From positions 2,790,001-2,854,000 of the forward strand of contig NZ_CP109327.1 in assembly GCF_035918155.1 (NCBI RefSeq): DNA of 64,000 nucleotides, in the 5' to 3' direction. Numbering within the stretch: position 1 is the stretch's first letter; each line of letters opens with the position of its first letter. The position numbers and the translations under genes are program-made. This DNA comes from Streptomyces sp. NBC_01591. GTDB lineage: Bacteria > Actinomycetota > Actinomycetes > Streptomycetales > Streptomycetaceae. Below are positions 1-7,504 of this stretch, one piece after another. Under the pieces are notes generated by a model. The model made no database searches. It saw nothing but the letters and a program-made list of their open reading frames with translations, and had not been told where the DNA came from.

Positions 1-233
1 TCGGTGAGCGGGACGCCCTCGTCGAGCACCGGATAGGGCTGGGCGCCGATCACCTCGACGCTGTGGCCGAGGCGGGCGAGCTCGCGGGCGAGGTGGCGTA
101 CGTAGACACCCTGGCCGCCGCAGAAGGGGTTGCCCTTGTAGGTGAGGAGTGCGATGCGCAACGGACGTTCGTCGGCGGTGCCGGACGTGTCGCTGCCCGT
201 GCGGGGGCCCGACTCTATGGCCTCAGCGGTCAC
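1..233 (-). CDS. Glycosyltransferase family 4, N-terminal part (runs off window)
   Basis: Only the first 77 codons are present. The protein starts at a GTG (complement 231-233) preceded by a GAAGGGGG ribosome site. After about 23 variable residues comes LRIALLTYKGNPFCGGQGVYV and then HLARELARLGHSVEVIGAQPYP. This is the usual N-terminal Rossmann strand and GG-GV nucleotide-sugar loop of GT-B family 4 glycosyltransferases, which move a sugar from a nucleotide or lipid donor. The acceptor cannot be told from this fragment. It is divergent from the KstR-like gene and shares an upstream region that holds a KstR-like site. Confidence 0.8.
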   Translation of the reverse strand, partial: MTAEAIESGPRTGSDTSGTADERPLRIALLTYKGNPFCGGQGVYVRHLARELARLGHSVEVIGAQPYPVLDEGVPLT

Positions 234-287
234 ACTCGGCCCCCTTCTCACTGCGTGTTCGCCGGAGCGTAACCGCTCACGCTAATC

Positions 288-301
288 TAGAACAAGTTTC
301 A
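288..301. promoter_or_regulatory. Putative KstR-type operator
   Basis: TAGAACAAGTTTCA matches the mycobacterial KstR consensus TNNAACNNGTTNNA at every fixed position. It lies between the divergent glycosyltransferase start (233) and the KstR-like start (465), where an autoregulatory site is expected. The assignment rests on motif match and context only. Confidence 0.55.
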
Positions 302-464
302 GACTGGATCGTTCAATGAGCTACGAATCTACCGGCAGGTAGCGTCGGTGCAACGTGCCGGATCAGGTGATTCGCGCCACCACCGGGCACGCTGGCATGC
401 TGTGCGCCCCCGGGAGACCGAGCGCCTCCCTCCGGTCGCGGACAGAAGCCATGGATGGGGACAC

Positions 465-1076
465 ATGACAGCGGAAGCCAAGCCGGCATCGCCGCCCCTG
501 ACCGAACGGCAGGAGGCCCGCCGCCGCCGCATCCTGCACGCCAGCGCCCAGCTCGCCGGCCGGGGCGGCTTCGAGGCGGTGCAGATGCGTGAGGTCGCGG
601 AGGAGGCCGGGGTCGCCCTGGGCACGCTGTACCGCTACTTCCCGTCCAAGATCCATCTGCTGGTCGCCACCATGCAGGACCAGCTCCAGCACATGCACGC
701 GACCCTGCACAAACGCCCCCCGGCCGGCCAGGACCCGGCGCAGCGGGTCGCCGACACCCTGATGCGGGCCTTCCGCGCACTCCAGCGCGAGCCGCATCTG
801 GCGGACGCGATGGTGCGGGCGCTGACCTTCGCGGACCGCAGCGTCAGCCCGGAGGTGGACACCGTCTCGCGGATCACGACGGCGATCATCCTGGACGCGA
901 TGGGCCTGGAGCATCCGACGCCGGAACAGCTGTCCGCGGTCCGGGTCATCGAACACACCTGGCACTCGGCGCTGATCACCTGGCTGTCGGGGCGGGCGTC
1001 GATCGCCCAGGTGAAGATAGACATCGATACCGTGTGCCGGCTGATCGACGTGACGAAACCCACGGAAGCCCCATAG
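465..1076 (+). CDS. kstR: TetR-family regulator, KstR-like
   Basis: This 203-aa one-component repressor has an N-terminal TetR helix-turn-helix at about residues 18-66 (GGFEAVQMREVAEEAG, then GTLYRYFPSKIHLLV). As I recall the M. tuberculosis KstR sequence, that block is almost identical, and similarity continues through FADRSVSPEVD and the WLSGRAS helix. Known KstR represses cholesterol side-chain genes and is released by a steroid-CoA intermediate. I chose ATG 465 (GGGGACACATG) over an in-frame GTG at 348 because the protein then has the usual length. A KstR-type operator lies upstream, and similar sites lie near the CYP125/thiolase and aldehyde dehydrogenase genes. The ligand in this organism is unknown. 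Confidence 0.8.
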   Translation: MTAEAKPASPPLTERQEARRRRILHASAQLAGRGGFEAVQMREVAEEAGVALGTLYRYFPSKIHLLVATMQDQLQHMHATLHKRPPAGQDPAQRVADTLMRAFRALQREPHLADAMVRALTFADRSVSPEVDTVSRITTAIILDAMGLEHPTPEQLSAVRVIEHTWHSALITWLSGRASIAQVKIDIDTVCRLIDVTKPTEAP

Positions 1077-1158
1077 CACACAGGGCCCCGTTTCGCGGCG
1101 TTTTCATCACACTCCCCTCACCGTTCTGACCGAAAGGGCCACAAGCCGCTCCTTACCA

Positions 1159-1187
1159 TGGTCATGACCAGATCATGGTCATGACCA
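1159..1187. repeat. Tandem 12-bp palindromes
   Basis: The perfect palindrome TGGTCATGACCA occurs at 1159-1170 and again at 1176-1187, so the centres are 17 bp apart. The pair lies just upstream of the DUF4190 gene start (1208) and its Shine-Dalgarno sequence. Two identical dyads at this spacing suggest cooperative binding of a dimeric regulator. The regulator is unknown. Confidence 0.45.
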
Positions 1188-1207
1188 GCACCGACGGAGA
1201 GGAAGAC

Positions 1208-1558
1208 ATGGCTGACCAGTCAGGCATTGCAGGCGGAGCGACGGGGACGCAGGCCCCGGGCGGACCGGGATACGGCGCCCAGCCCCCGGCCGGCTACGGG
1301 TACCCCGGCGGTGCCACGCTGCCCAGCGGCAAGGCGACTGCCTCGATGGTGCTCGGCATCCTCGGCCTGGTGCTCATCCCGATCATCCTGCCGATCATCG
1401 CGCTGTGCCTCGGCATCTCGGCCAGGCGCATGGCGGACCGGGGCGAGGGCGGCGGCCGCGGCCAGGCGGTCGCCGGCATCGTGATGGGCAGCGTCGGCAT
1501 CGCCTTCGCCCTGCTCGGCGTGACCGTGGCCACGATCCAGGGCATCAGCGCGATGTGA
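1208..1558 (+). CDS. DUF4190 domain membrane protein
   Basis: This 116-aa protein has a Gly/Pro/Tyr-rich cytoplasmic head (residues 1-45, GGPGYGAQPPAGYGYPGG), followed by two hydrophobic segments (about 48-72 and 88-112) separated by a basic loop (SARRMADRGEGGGRGQ). That is the DUF4190 layout, a family of unknown function common in Streptomyces. ATG 1208 is chosen because GGAGAGG lies 5-11 bases upstream; an in-frame ATG at 1175 would fall inside the palindrome repeat. It is monocistronic and followed by a long hairpin. Confidence 0.75.
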   Translation: MADQSGIAGGATGTQAPGGPGYGAQPPAGYGYPGGATLPSGKATASMVLGILGLVLIPIILPIIALCLGISARRMADRGEGGGRGQAVAGIVMGSVGIAFALLGVTVATIQGISAM

Positions 1559-1591
1559 CGGGCCACCGCCCGCGACGCGCACACCGAGTAC

Positions 1592-1639
1592 CGGGCCGCG
1601 CCGGAGGAACCGTACGATCCGGTTCCCCGGCGCGGCCCG
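1592..1639 (+). terminator. Hairpin terminator after the DUF4190 gene
   Basis: The arms at 1592-1612 and 1620-1639 pair over about 20 bp with a single bulged A. No U-run follows, as is usual for Streptomyces terminators. Confidence 0.6.
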
Positions 1640-1647
1640 CGGTTTCG

Positions 1648-1750
1648 GCGCATGTGCGGCCCCCACATGCGCACCGCGTCAGGTGGGGGGCCCTGCACCA
1701 TGTCGACGGCGGCAGGGTGTTCATACGGTTCGGCGACATCACATGAACAC
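1648..1750. promoter_or_regulatory. Two dyads in the transporter leader
   Basis: GCGCATGTG (1648-1656) and CACATGCGC (1664-1672) form a perfect 9-bp inverted repeat with a 7-nt spacer. Further on, GTGTTCAT (1717-1724) and ATGAACAC (1743-1750) form an 8-bp inverted repeat ending 18 bases before the lipoprotein start. Either could be an operator or an mRNA hairpin controlling the transporter operon. No regulator can be assigned from sequence. Confidence 0.4.
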
Positions 1751-1768
1751 GCCGAGGAGCCGGTCACC

Positions 1769-3013
1769 ATGCGTCGCAGAGCCATAGGCACCGTCCGTCA
1801 CCGCAGATCCCTCTCCACCGTCGTCGCGCTGACCTCCGCCGGTCTCGTGCTGGCCGGCTGCACCGCCGCCGGAAAGGCGGGCGAGAGCGGCTCTTCCGGC
1901 GGGGGCGCGAAGGACGGGACCGTCAAGGTGGGCCTGGTGTACTCCCGGACCGGGCTCCTCGCGGACTACGGGAAGCAGTACCGCGACGGGTTCATGGCGG
2001 GCCTGGACCACGCCACGAAGGGCACCGGGAAGGTCGCCGGGCACCGCATCGAGGTCACCGAGCAGGACGACGCGGGCGATCCGGGCAAGGCGGTCTCCGC
2101 GGCCAAGAACCTGATCGGCAAGGGCTACAAGGTGCTGGCCGGCACCACCGATTCCGGCGTGGCCCTCCAGATGGCACCGCTCGCCGCCCAGAACAAGGTG
2201 CTGTACATCAGCGGCCCGGCCGCCACCGACGCCGTGACCGGCATCAACGACTACACCTTCCGTTCGGGCCGGCAGTCCTACCAGGACATCCTCACCGCCG
2301 GGACGATGCTCGGCGAGGCCAAGGGCAAGAAGGTCACGGTGCTGGCCCAGGACTCCACGTTCGGCCAGGCCAATGTCACCGCCGTGAAGGCCGTCCTCGG
2401 CTCCAAGGGCGCAAAGGTCGGCTCCGTACTGGCTCCGCCCAGCGCCACGGACCTGACCCCGTTCGCCCGGCAGGTGAAGGCGGGCGGGCCCGATCTGGTC
2501 TTCGTCGCCTGGGCCGGTTCGACCGCACCGGCGCTGTGGACCGCGCTGGACCAGCAAGGCGTGCTGGAGGCGGGCAAGGTCGTCACGGGCCTCGCCGGAA
2601 CGGCCTCGTACCCGGTCTTCGGCGACGCCGGTTCCAAGGTGTCGTTCCTGGCGCACTACTTCCCCGGCGCGGGCGGCGGCAACACCGTGGAGAAGTCCAT
2701 GCTCGACTCGGTCACCAAGGCAGGCGGTACCCCGGACCTGTTCACCCCCGACGGCTTCACCGCCGCGCAGATGGTGGTGCGCGCGATCGAGAAGGGCGGC
2801 GCCACCGACACCACCGCCATGGTGAAGGCCCTGGAGGGCTGGAGCTTCGACGGGGTGAAGGGCAAGGAGCAGGTCCGGGCCGAGGACCACGCCCTGGTGC
2901 AGCCGATGTTCGTCGCGAAGCTCAAGGGGAAGGGCGCCAGTGCCCGGCCGGAGCTGGTGAGCACCGCGCCGATGGACGAGGTGGCGCCGCCCGCGAAGCC
3001 CTCGGCGGGCTGA
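1769..3013 (+). CDS. ABC transporter substrate-binding lipoprotein, LivK-type
   Basis: This 414-aa lipoprotein is the extracellular binding protein of the operon. The signal peptide has a basic start (MRRRAIGTVRHRR), a hydrophobic core and a lipobox LAGC with the lipidated Cys at residue 31. The mature part begins VKVGLVYSRTGLLADYG and has the periplasmic-binding type I fold typical of branched-chain amino acid, amide and urea receptors (LAGTTDSGVALQMAPLA, FVAWAGSTAPALW). ATG 1769 with GAGGAG upstream is preferred over the extended frame. The genes for two ATPases, two permeases and a hydrolase follow with almost no gaps. The ligand is not necessarily an amino acid. Confidence 0.88.
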   Translation: MRRRAIGTVRHRRSLSTVVALTSAGLVLAGCTAAGKAGESGSSGGGAKDGTVKVGLVYSRTGLLADYGKQYRDGFMAGLDHATKGTGKVAGHRIEVTEQDDAGDPGKAVSAAKNLIGKGYKVLAGTTDSGVALQMAPLAAQNKVLYISGPAATDAVTGINDYTFRSGRQSYQDILTAGTMLGEAKGKKVTVLAQDSTFGQANVTAVKAVLGSKGAKVGSVLAPPSATDLTPFARQVKAGGPDLVFVAWAGSTAPALWTALDQQGVLEAGKVVTGLAGTASYPVFGDAGSKVSFLAHYFPGAGGGNTVEKSMLDSVTKAGGTPDLFTPDGFTAAQMVVRAIEKGGATDTTAMVKALEGWSFDGVKGKEQVRAEDHALVQPMFVAKLKGKGASARPELVSTAPMDEVAPPAKPSAG

Positions 3014-3016
3014 CCG

Positions 3017-3808
3017 ATGGCCGTACCGGACATCACCGCGGGGCGCGCGGCCGGGGCGCGGAGCACCACCCCGGTGCTCCGACTGACCGGGCTCGGCTGG
3101 GGCGTCGGCGGGGCGACGATCGTCGAGGACGTCACACTGAGCGTCCACGAGGGCGAGTTCCTGGCCTTCATCGGCCCCAACGGGGCGGGCAAGACCTCCC
3201 TGTTCAACCTGATCAGCGGGCTGACCACGGCCACGTCCGGCACCATCGCACTGGACGGCACGGACATGACGGCCAGCCCCGCGCACGCGCGGGCACGGCG
3301 CGGCATCGGCCGCACCTTCCAGACGTCCAGCCTCTGGCCGGCCATGAGCGTGGCCGACCACGTCCGGCTGGCCGCCCAGGCGGCCCGGGGCGGCTCCTAC
3401 CGGCTGTGGCGGCGGGCGCCCCGGTACACCGCCGAGGTGGACGGCGTACTGGAACGCACCGGTCTCGGCCACCGGGCACGGGCGACGGCGGCCGAACTGT
3501 CGCACGGCGAGAAGCGGAAGCTGGAGCTCGCGGTGCTGCTGGTGGGCGAGCCGCGCCTCATGCTGCTCGACGAGCCGATGGCCGGGGTGAGTGCGGAGGA
3601 GGTCCCCGCGCTGACCGAACTGATCCGCACCCTGCACCGGGACGAGGGCCGCACCGTGCTGATGGTCGAGCACCACATGGACGTCCTGCTGGGGCTGGCC
3701 GACCGGCTCGCCGTGATGCACCACGGAAGGCTGCTGGCGCTGGACACCCCCGAGGCAGTGACCGCCGACCCGACCGTCCAGCAGGCCTATCTCGGGGAGG
3801 GGCTGTGA
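3017..3808 (+). CDS. ABC transporter ATP-binding protein, LivG-type
   Basis: This 263-aa cytoplasmic ATPase powers the Liv-type importer. Walker A is GPNGAGKT (residues 53-60). The signature is LSHGEKRKLELA rather than LSGGQ, as is common in LivG proteins. Walker B is LMLLDEPMAGVS and the switch is VEHHMD. The gene starts 3 bp after the lipoprotein stop and ends in a 4-bp overlap with the next ATPase gene. The first 20 residues are not conserved in the family, so the true start could be slightly downstream. Confidence 0.9.
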   Translation: MAVPDITAGRAAGARSTTPVLRLTGLGWGVGGATIVEDVTLSVHEGEFLAFIGPNGAGKTSLFNLISGLTTATSGTIALDGTDMTASPAHARARRGIGRTFQTSSLWPAMSVADHVRLAAQAARGGSYRLWRRAPRYTAEVDGVLERTGLGHRARATAAELSHGEKRKLELAVLLVGEPRLMLLDEPMAGVSAEEVPALTELIRTLHRDEGRTVLMVEHHMDVLLGLADRLAVMHHGRLLALDTPEAVTADPTVQQAYLGEGL

Positions 3809-4551
3809 CCACCGGGACCCTGCTCGCCGTACGGGACCTGCGGGTCCTGATCGGCGGGCGGCACATCCTGCACGGCGTCGACCTGGACGTCGCCCGGCAC
3901 GGAGTGACCGCGCTCCTCGGCCGCAACGGTGCCGGGAAGACCACGACCGTACGCGGCGTGCTCGGCCTCGTCCCGCGCACCGGCAGCGTACGGCTGGACG
4001 GCGAGGAGACCGTGTCGATGCCCACCCACACCGTGGTGCGGCTGGGCATCGGGTACGCGCCCGAGGACCGCGGCATCTTCGCCGGGCTGACCGTCGCGGA
4101 GAACCTGCGGCTGGCCGAGCGGCGCGGCGCGGGCGAGCCCGCGTACGGACTCGTCCATGAGCTGTTCCCCGAACTGAAGCGCCGGGAGCGGCAGTTGGCC
4201 GGAACGCTGTCCGGCGGGCAGCAGCAGATGGTGGCGATCGGCCGCACCCTGCTCAACGGCAACCGGCTGATCATCGCCGACGAACCCACCAAGGGCCTGG
4301 CGCCCAAGGTGGTCACCGAGGTCGCCCAGGTGCTGGAGCGGGCCGCCGAGGCGGTGCCGGTGCTGCTCGTGGAGCAGAACCTCGCCGTCGTGCGGCGCCT
4401 GGCCCGGCACTGTGCGGTGCTCGCCGACGGCCGGACGGCCCACCAGGGGCCGGCCGCCGAACTGCTGGGCGACGCGGAGACGGCACGCCGGCTGCTGGGC
4501 GTCGGACACGGCCCGGCCACCGAAGCACCTTCCGTGGAGGCGGATTCCTGA
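3805..4551 (+). CDS. ABC transporter ATP-binding protein, LivF-type
   Basis: This 248-aa ATPase is the second nucleotide-binding subunit. It has Walker A GRNGAGKT (residues 39-46), signature LSGGQQQMVAIGRTL, Walker B LIIADEPTKGLAP and switch VEQNLAV, all typical of LivF. The GTG start at 3805 overlaps the previous stop (GTGA). The stop overlaps the next start as TGATG, which implies translational coupling along the operon. Confidence 0.92.
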   Translation: MTTGTLLAVRDLRVLIGGRHILHGVDLDVARHGVTALLGRNGAGKTTTVRGVLGLVPRTGSVRLDGEETVSMPTHTVVRLGIGYAPEDRGIFAGLTVAENLRLAERRGAGEPAYGLVHELFPELKRRERQLAGTLSGGQQQMVAIGRTLLNGNRLIIADEPTKGLAPKVVTEVAQVLERAAEAVPVLLVEQNLAVVRRLARHCAVLADGRTAHQGPAAELLGDAETARRLLGVGHGPATEAPSVEADS

Positions 4552-5438
4552 TGTCCACCGTCGTTCTGCTCACCATGACCGGACTCGGTCTGGGAGCCCT
4601 TTACTTCCTGATCGCATCGGGACTCTCACTGATCTTCGGCCTGATGGACGTGCTCAACTTCGCGCACGGGGCGCTGCTGTCCATCGGCGCGTACGGCACC
4701 TGGTGGGCGGCCTCCGGCAATCTGCCCGGCGCCGGTCCGGGCGGGGCGGGCTTCGCCCTCGCGGTCCTGTTCGGTACGGCGGTGGGCACCGCGGCCGCCG
4801 TGCTGCTGGAACTCGCCGTCGTCCGGCCGCTGTACACCCGGCCGCGCGAGCAGGTGCTCGCCACGGTCGGGGTGGGGCTCGCCGTCCCGGCCCTGCTGTC
4901 GGGCATCTGGGGTTCGGACGCCCGTACCTTCCCGGGTCCGAAGGCGCTGTCCGGCACCTTCGGACTGTTCGGCGCCCAGGTGCCGGTCAACCGGCTGGTG
5001 CTGGTCGCGGCCGCGGTCGTCGTGCTCGTGGCGCTGCGGCTCTTCCTCGGCCGCACCCGGCACGGTCTGGTCGTACGGGCCGGGGTCGAGGACCGGGCGA
5101 TGGTCACCGCACTCGGCATCGATGTGCGGAAGGCGTTCACCCTCGTCTTCGCGATCGGCGGCTGCGTGGCCGCACTCGGCGGGGCGCTCGGCGGCCTGTA
5201 CTTCGGCTCGGTCGACCCGCGTCAGGGCACCTCGCTGCTGATCTTCGCGTTCGTCGTGGTGGTCACCGGGGGCATGGGGTCGGTGAGCGGCGCCGCCGTG
5301 GCGTCCGTCGTCATCGGCCTGGTCCAGCAGTTCGCCAACTACTACACCGCAGCGGGCCTCGGCGACCTGGCCGTCGTCGTCCTGCTCGCCGCGCTGCTGC
5401 TCGTACGGCCGCGCGGACTGACCGGGAGGCTCGCGTGA
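4551..5438 (+). CDS. Branched-chain amino acid-type ABC permease, LivH
   Basis: This 295-aa integral membrane permease has about eight hydrophobic segments. Family signatures are ALYFLIASGLSLIFGLMDVLNFAHGALLSIGAY near the N-terminus and GIDVRKAFTLVFAIGG before the late transmembrane region, the loop that contacts the ATPase. It pairs with LivM to form the channel. The start overlaps the LivF stop by one base and the stop overlaps the LivM start by four. Confidence 0.92.
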   Translation: MSTVVLLTMTGLGLGALYFLIASGLSLIFGLMDVLNFAHGALLSIGAYGTWWAASGNLPGAGPGGAGFALAVLFGTAVGTAAAVLLELAVVRPLYTRPREQVLATVGVGLAVPALLSGIWGSDARTFPGPKALSGTFGLFGAQVPVNRLVLVAAAVVVLVALRLFLGRTRHGLVVRAGVEDRAMVTALGIDVRKAFTLVFAIGGCVAALGGALGGLYFGSVDPRQGTSLLIFAFVVVVTGGMGSVSGAAVASVVIGLVQQFANYYTAAGLGDLAVVVLLAALLLVRPRGLTGRLA

Positions 5439-6589
5439 GCACCGCCACCGAGACACACCACCGCGCCGGCGAGGAACACCCGGCCGCGCAGGCCCCCGGG
5501 AACACCGCCCGGCTGCTGCGCCGCTGGTGGCCCGCCGCCGCACTGCTGGCCCTGGCCCTCGCCCCCTTCAGCGCGCTGCCGCTGCCGGGGCTCCTGGACG
5601 GTCCGCTGGGCAGCCCGGGAAGTCTCCAACTCCTCGCCACCTGCCTGCTGTTCGGCGCGCTGGCGACCGGATACGACCTGCTGCTCGGCCGTACCGGGCT
5701 GCTCTCCTTCGGGCATGCGCTCTACTTCGCGGCGGGCAGCTACGCCACGAACATGTTCCTGCTGGAGGCGGGCCTCCCGTTCGCCGTGTCCGCCCTCCTC
5801 GGCGTCTGCTGCGGGATCGTGCTCGCACTGGTCCTGGGGTCGGTGAGCCTGCGGGTCACCGGCATCGGCTTCTCCATGGTGACGCTGGCGTTCGCCCAGG
5901 CCGGATCGATCCTGGTCTCCCGCAACCCCGGCGGTCTGACCGGCGGCGAGGAGGGCCGGGCCGCCCCCGCCGACCTGCTGCCGTCCGGGCTGGTCGGCAT
6001 CGAGAACACCGCGAACCTCTACTGGCTGGCCCTCGCCTACCTCGTCCTGACGCTCGCCGTCGTCCACCGGGCGGTCAACTCCCCCACCGGGCGCGTCTGG
6101 GAGGGCATCAAGGAGAACGAACGCCGGGTGGAGGTGCTGGGGTTGAAGCCGTACGGGTTCAAGCTCACGGCCTTCGTCCTGGCGGGCGCCCTGGCCGCGC
6201 TCGGCGGTCTGGTGCACCTGCTGCTCACCGGCGGCTCGACCCCTCAGACGACCACCTCCGACTTCACCCTGTCCCTGCTCGTGATGGTGGTGCTGGGCGG
6301 ATCCGGCACCCGGTGGGGCCCGATGGCCGGCGGCATCCTCTACACCTGGGCCGATCACCGGCTCGGCGACCTGGCCGGATCGGGCGCGGTCGCCGATCTG
6401 CCCGCAGTGCTGCGGGTGCCGCTCTCCCAGCCACTGTTCCTGCTCGGTGTGCTGTTCGTGGCCGTGGTACACCTGCTGCCCGGCGGCCTGGCCCGGCTGC
6501 CGTCCCGGCTGGCCGCGGTACGCCGCGGGCCCGCCGGCACCGAAACACCCACGGACAGGAAGTCCCGGAAGGAGAACGTGCGCCCGTGA
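5435..6589 (+). CDS. Branched-chain amino acid-type ABC permease, LivM
   Basis: This 384-aa permease is the second channel subunit. It has a hydrophilic N-terminal head of about 30 residues, then multiple membrane segments with the LivM hallmarks GYDLLLGRTGLLSFGHALYFAAG, the ATPase-contact loop WEGIKENERRVEVLGLKPYGFK, and MVVLGGSGTRWGPMAGG. The start is GTG 5435 inside the LivH stop. The stop overlaps the hydrolase start, so the hydrolase is co-translated with the transporter. Confidence 0.92.
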   Translation: MSTATETHHRAGEEHPAAQAPGNTARLLRRWWPAAALLALALAPFSALPLPGLLDGPLGSPGSLQLLATCLLFGALATGYDLLLGRTGLLSFGHALYFAAGSYATNMFLLEAGLPFAVSALLGVCCGIVLALVLGSVSLRVTGIGFSMVTLAFAQAGSILVSRNPGGLTGGEEGRAAPADLLPSGLVGIENTANLYWLALAYLVLTLAVVHRAVNSPTGRVWEGIKENERRVEVLGLKPYGFKLTAFVLAGALAALGGLVHLLLTGGSTPQTTTSDFTLSLLVMVVLGGSGTRWGPMAGGILYTWADHRLGDLAGSGAVADLPAVLRVPLSQPLFLLGVLFVAVVHLLPGGLARLPSRLAAVRRGPAGTETPTDRKSRKENVRP

Positions 6590-7470
6590 TCGCTTACGAA
6601 GAGGTACGAGTACCCGTGGCCGGGGGTGAGTTGGCGGTACTGCGGTGGCCGGCCCGGAAGCCCGGCGCGCCGGTCGTCGTCGCCCTGCACGGCATCACGG
6701 CCAACGCGCTGTCCTGGGGTCCGGTGGCGAGGCTGCTGGACGGACGCGTCACCCTGGTCGCGCCGGATCTGCGCGGCCGGGCCGGGAGTTCGGCGCTGCC
6801 GGGTCCGTACGGGATCGCCGCGCACGCCGACGACGCGGCCGCCGTGGCCGCGGCGCTGGGCACGGGCCGGGTGGTGCTGGCGGGCCATTCGATGGGCGCG
6901 TTCGTGGCGGCGCTGGCCGCCGTACGGCACCCCGAGCGGTTCGGGCCACTGCTGCTGGTCGACGGCGGCATCGGTTTCCCCGCCCCCACGCACCTCTCCC
7001 CGGACGAGCTGATGACCGCCGTGATCGGCCCGGCCATGGACCGGCTGTCGATGACCTTCCCCGACCGGGCCGCGTACCGCTCGTTCTGGCAGGCGCACCC
7101 CGCGTTCGCGGATGCCTGGTCGGACGAGGTGGACGCGTACATCCAGCGCGATCTGAGCGGGGACGAACCCGCCATGCGCTCCACCTGCCGGATCGAGGCG
7201 GTGCGCACCGACGGCATCGGCCTCTTCGACGAGGAGGTGCTGACGGCGGTACGGAAGCTGCCCGTTCCGGCGACGCTGCTGTGGGCGCAGCGCGGCCTGA
7301 TGGACGAGGAGCAGGGCCTGTACGACGAGACCCGGCTGGCGGCGGCGGACCTCGGGGGTACGCGGGTGACGCCGGTGCCGGTCCGGGACGTCAACCACTA
7401 CACGGTGCTGACGGGGGACGCGGGCGGCAAGGAGATCGCACGCCGCCTGTTGGACCTGTCCGGCGCCTGA
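6586..7470 (+). CDS. Alpha/beta hydrolase coupled to the Liv-type transporter
   Basis: This 294-aa soluble alpha/beta hydrolase has oxyanion motif HGITAN (residues 35-40), nucleophile elbow GHSMG with Ser102, and a likely catalytic His in DVNHYTVL near residue 272. The acid is probably one of the Asp residues in the strand-7 region. No signal peptide is present, so it should act in the cytoplasm. The GTG start overlaps the LivM stop by 4 bp. Coupling to an importer suggests that it cleaves the imported ester or amide. The substrate cannot be named from the sequence. Confidence 0.82.
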   Translation: MIAYEEVRVPVAGGELAVLRWPARKPGAPVVVALHGITANALSWGPVARLLDGRVTLVAPDLRGRAGSSALPGPYGIAAHADDAAAVAAALGTGRVVLAGHSMGAFVAALAAVRHPERFGPLLLVDGGIGFPAPTHLSPDELMTAVIGPAMDRLSMTFPDRAAYRSFWQAHPAFADAWSDEVDAYIQRDLSGDEPAMRSTCRIEAVRTDGIGLFDEEVLTAVRKLPVPATLLWAQRGLMDEEQGLYDETRLAAADLGGTRVTPVPVRDVNHYTVLTGDAGGKEIARRLLDLSGA

Positions 7471-7504
7471 GGACACCCACCGCCCAGGGCGGCCGGGGCA
7501 GCGC

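Noticed and set aside
1739..3724. A 661-codon minus-strand frame over the importer genes
   Set aside because: It is antisense to the lipoprotein and LivG genes, which have clear family motifs, and it has no recognisable domain of its own.
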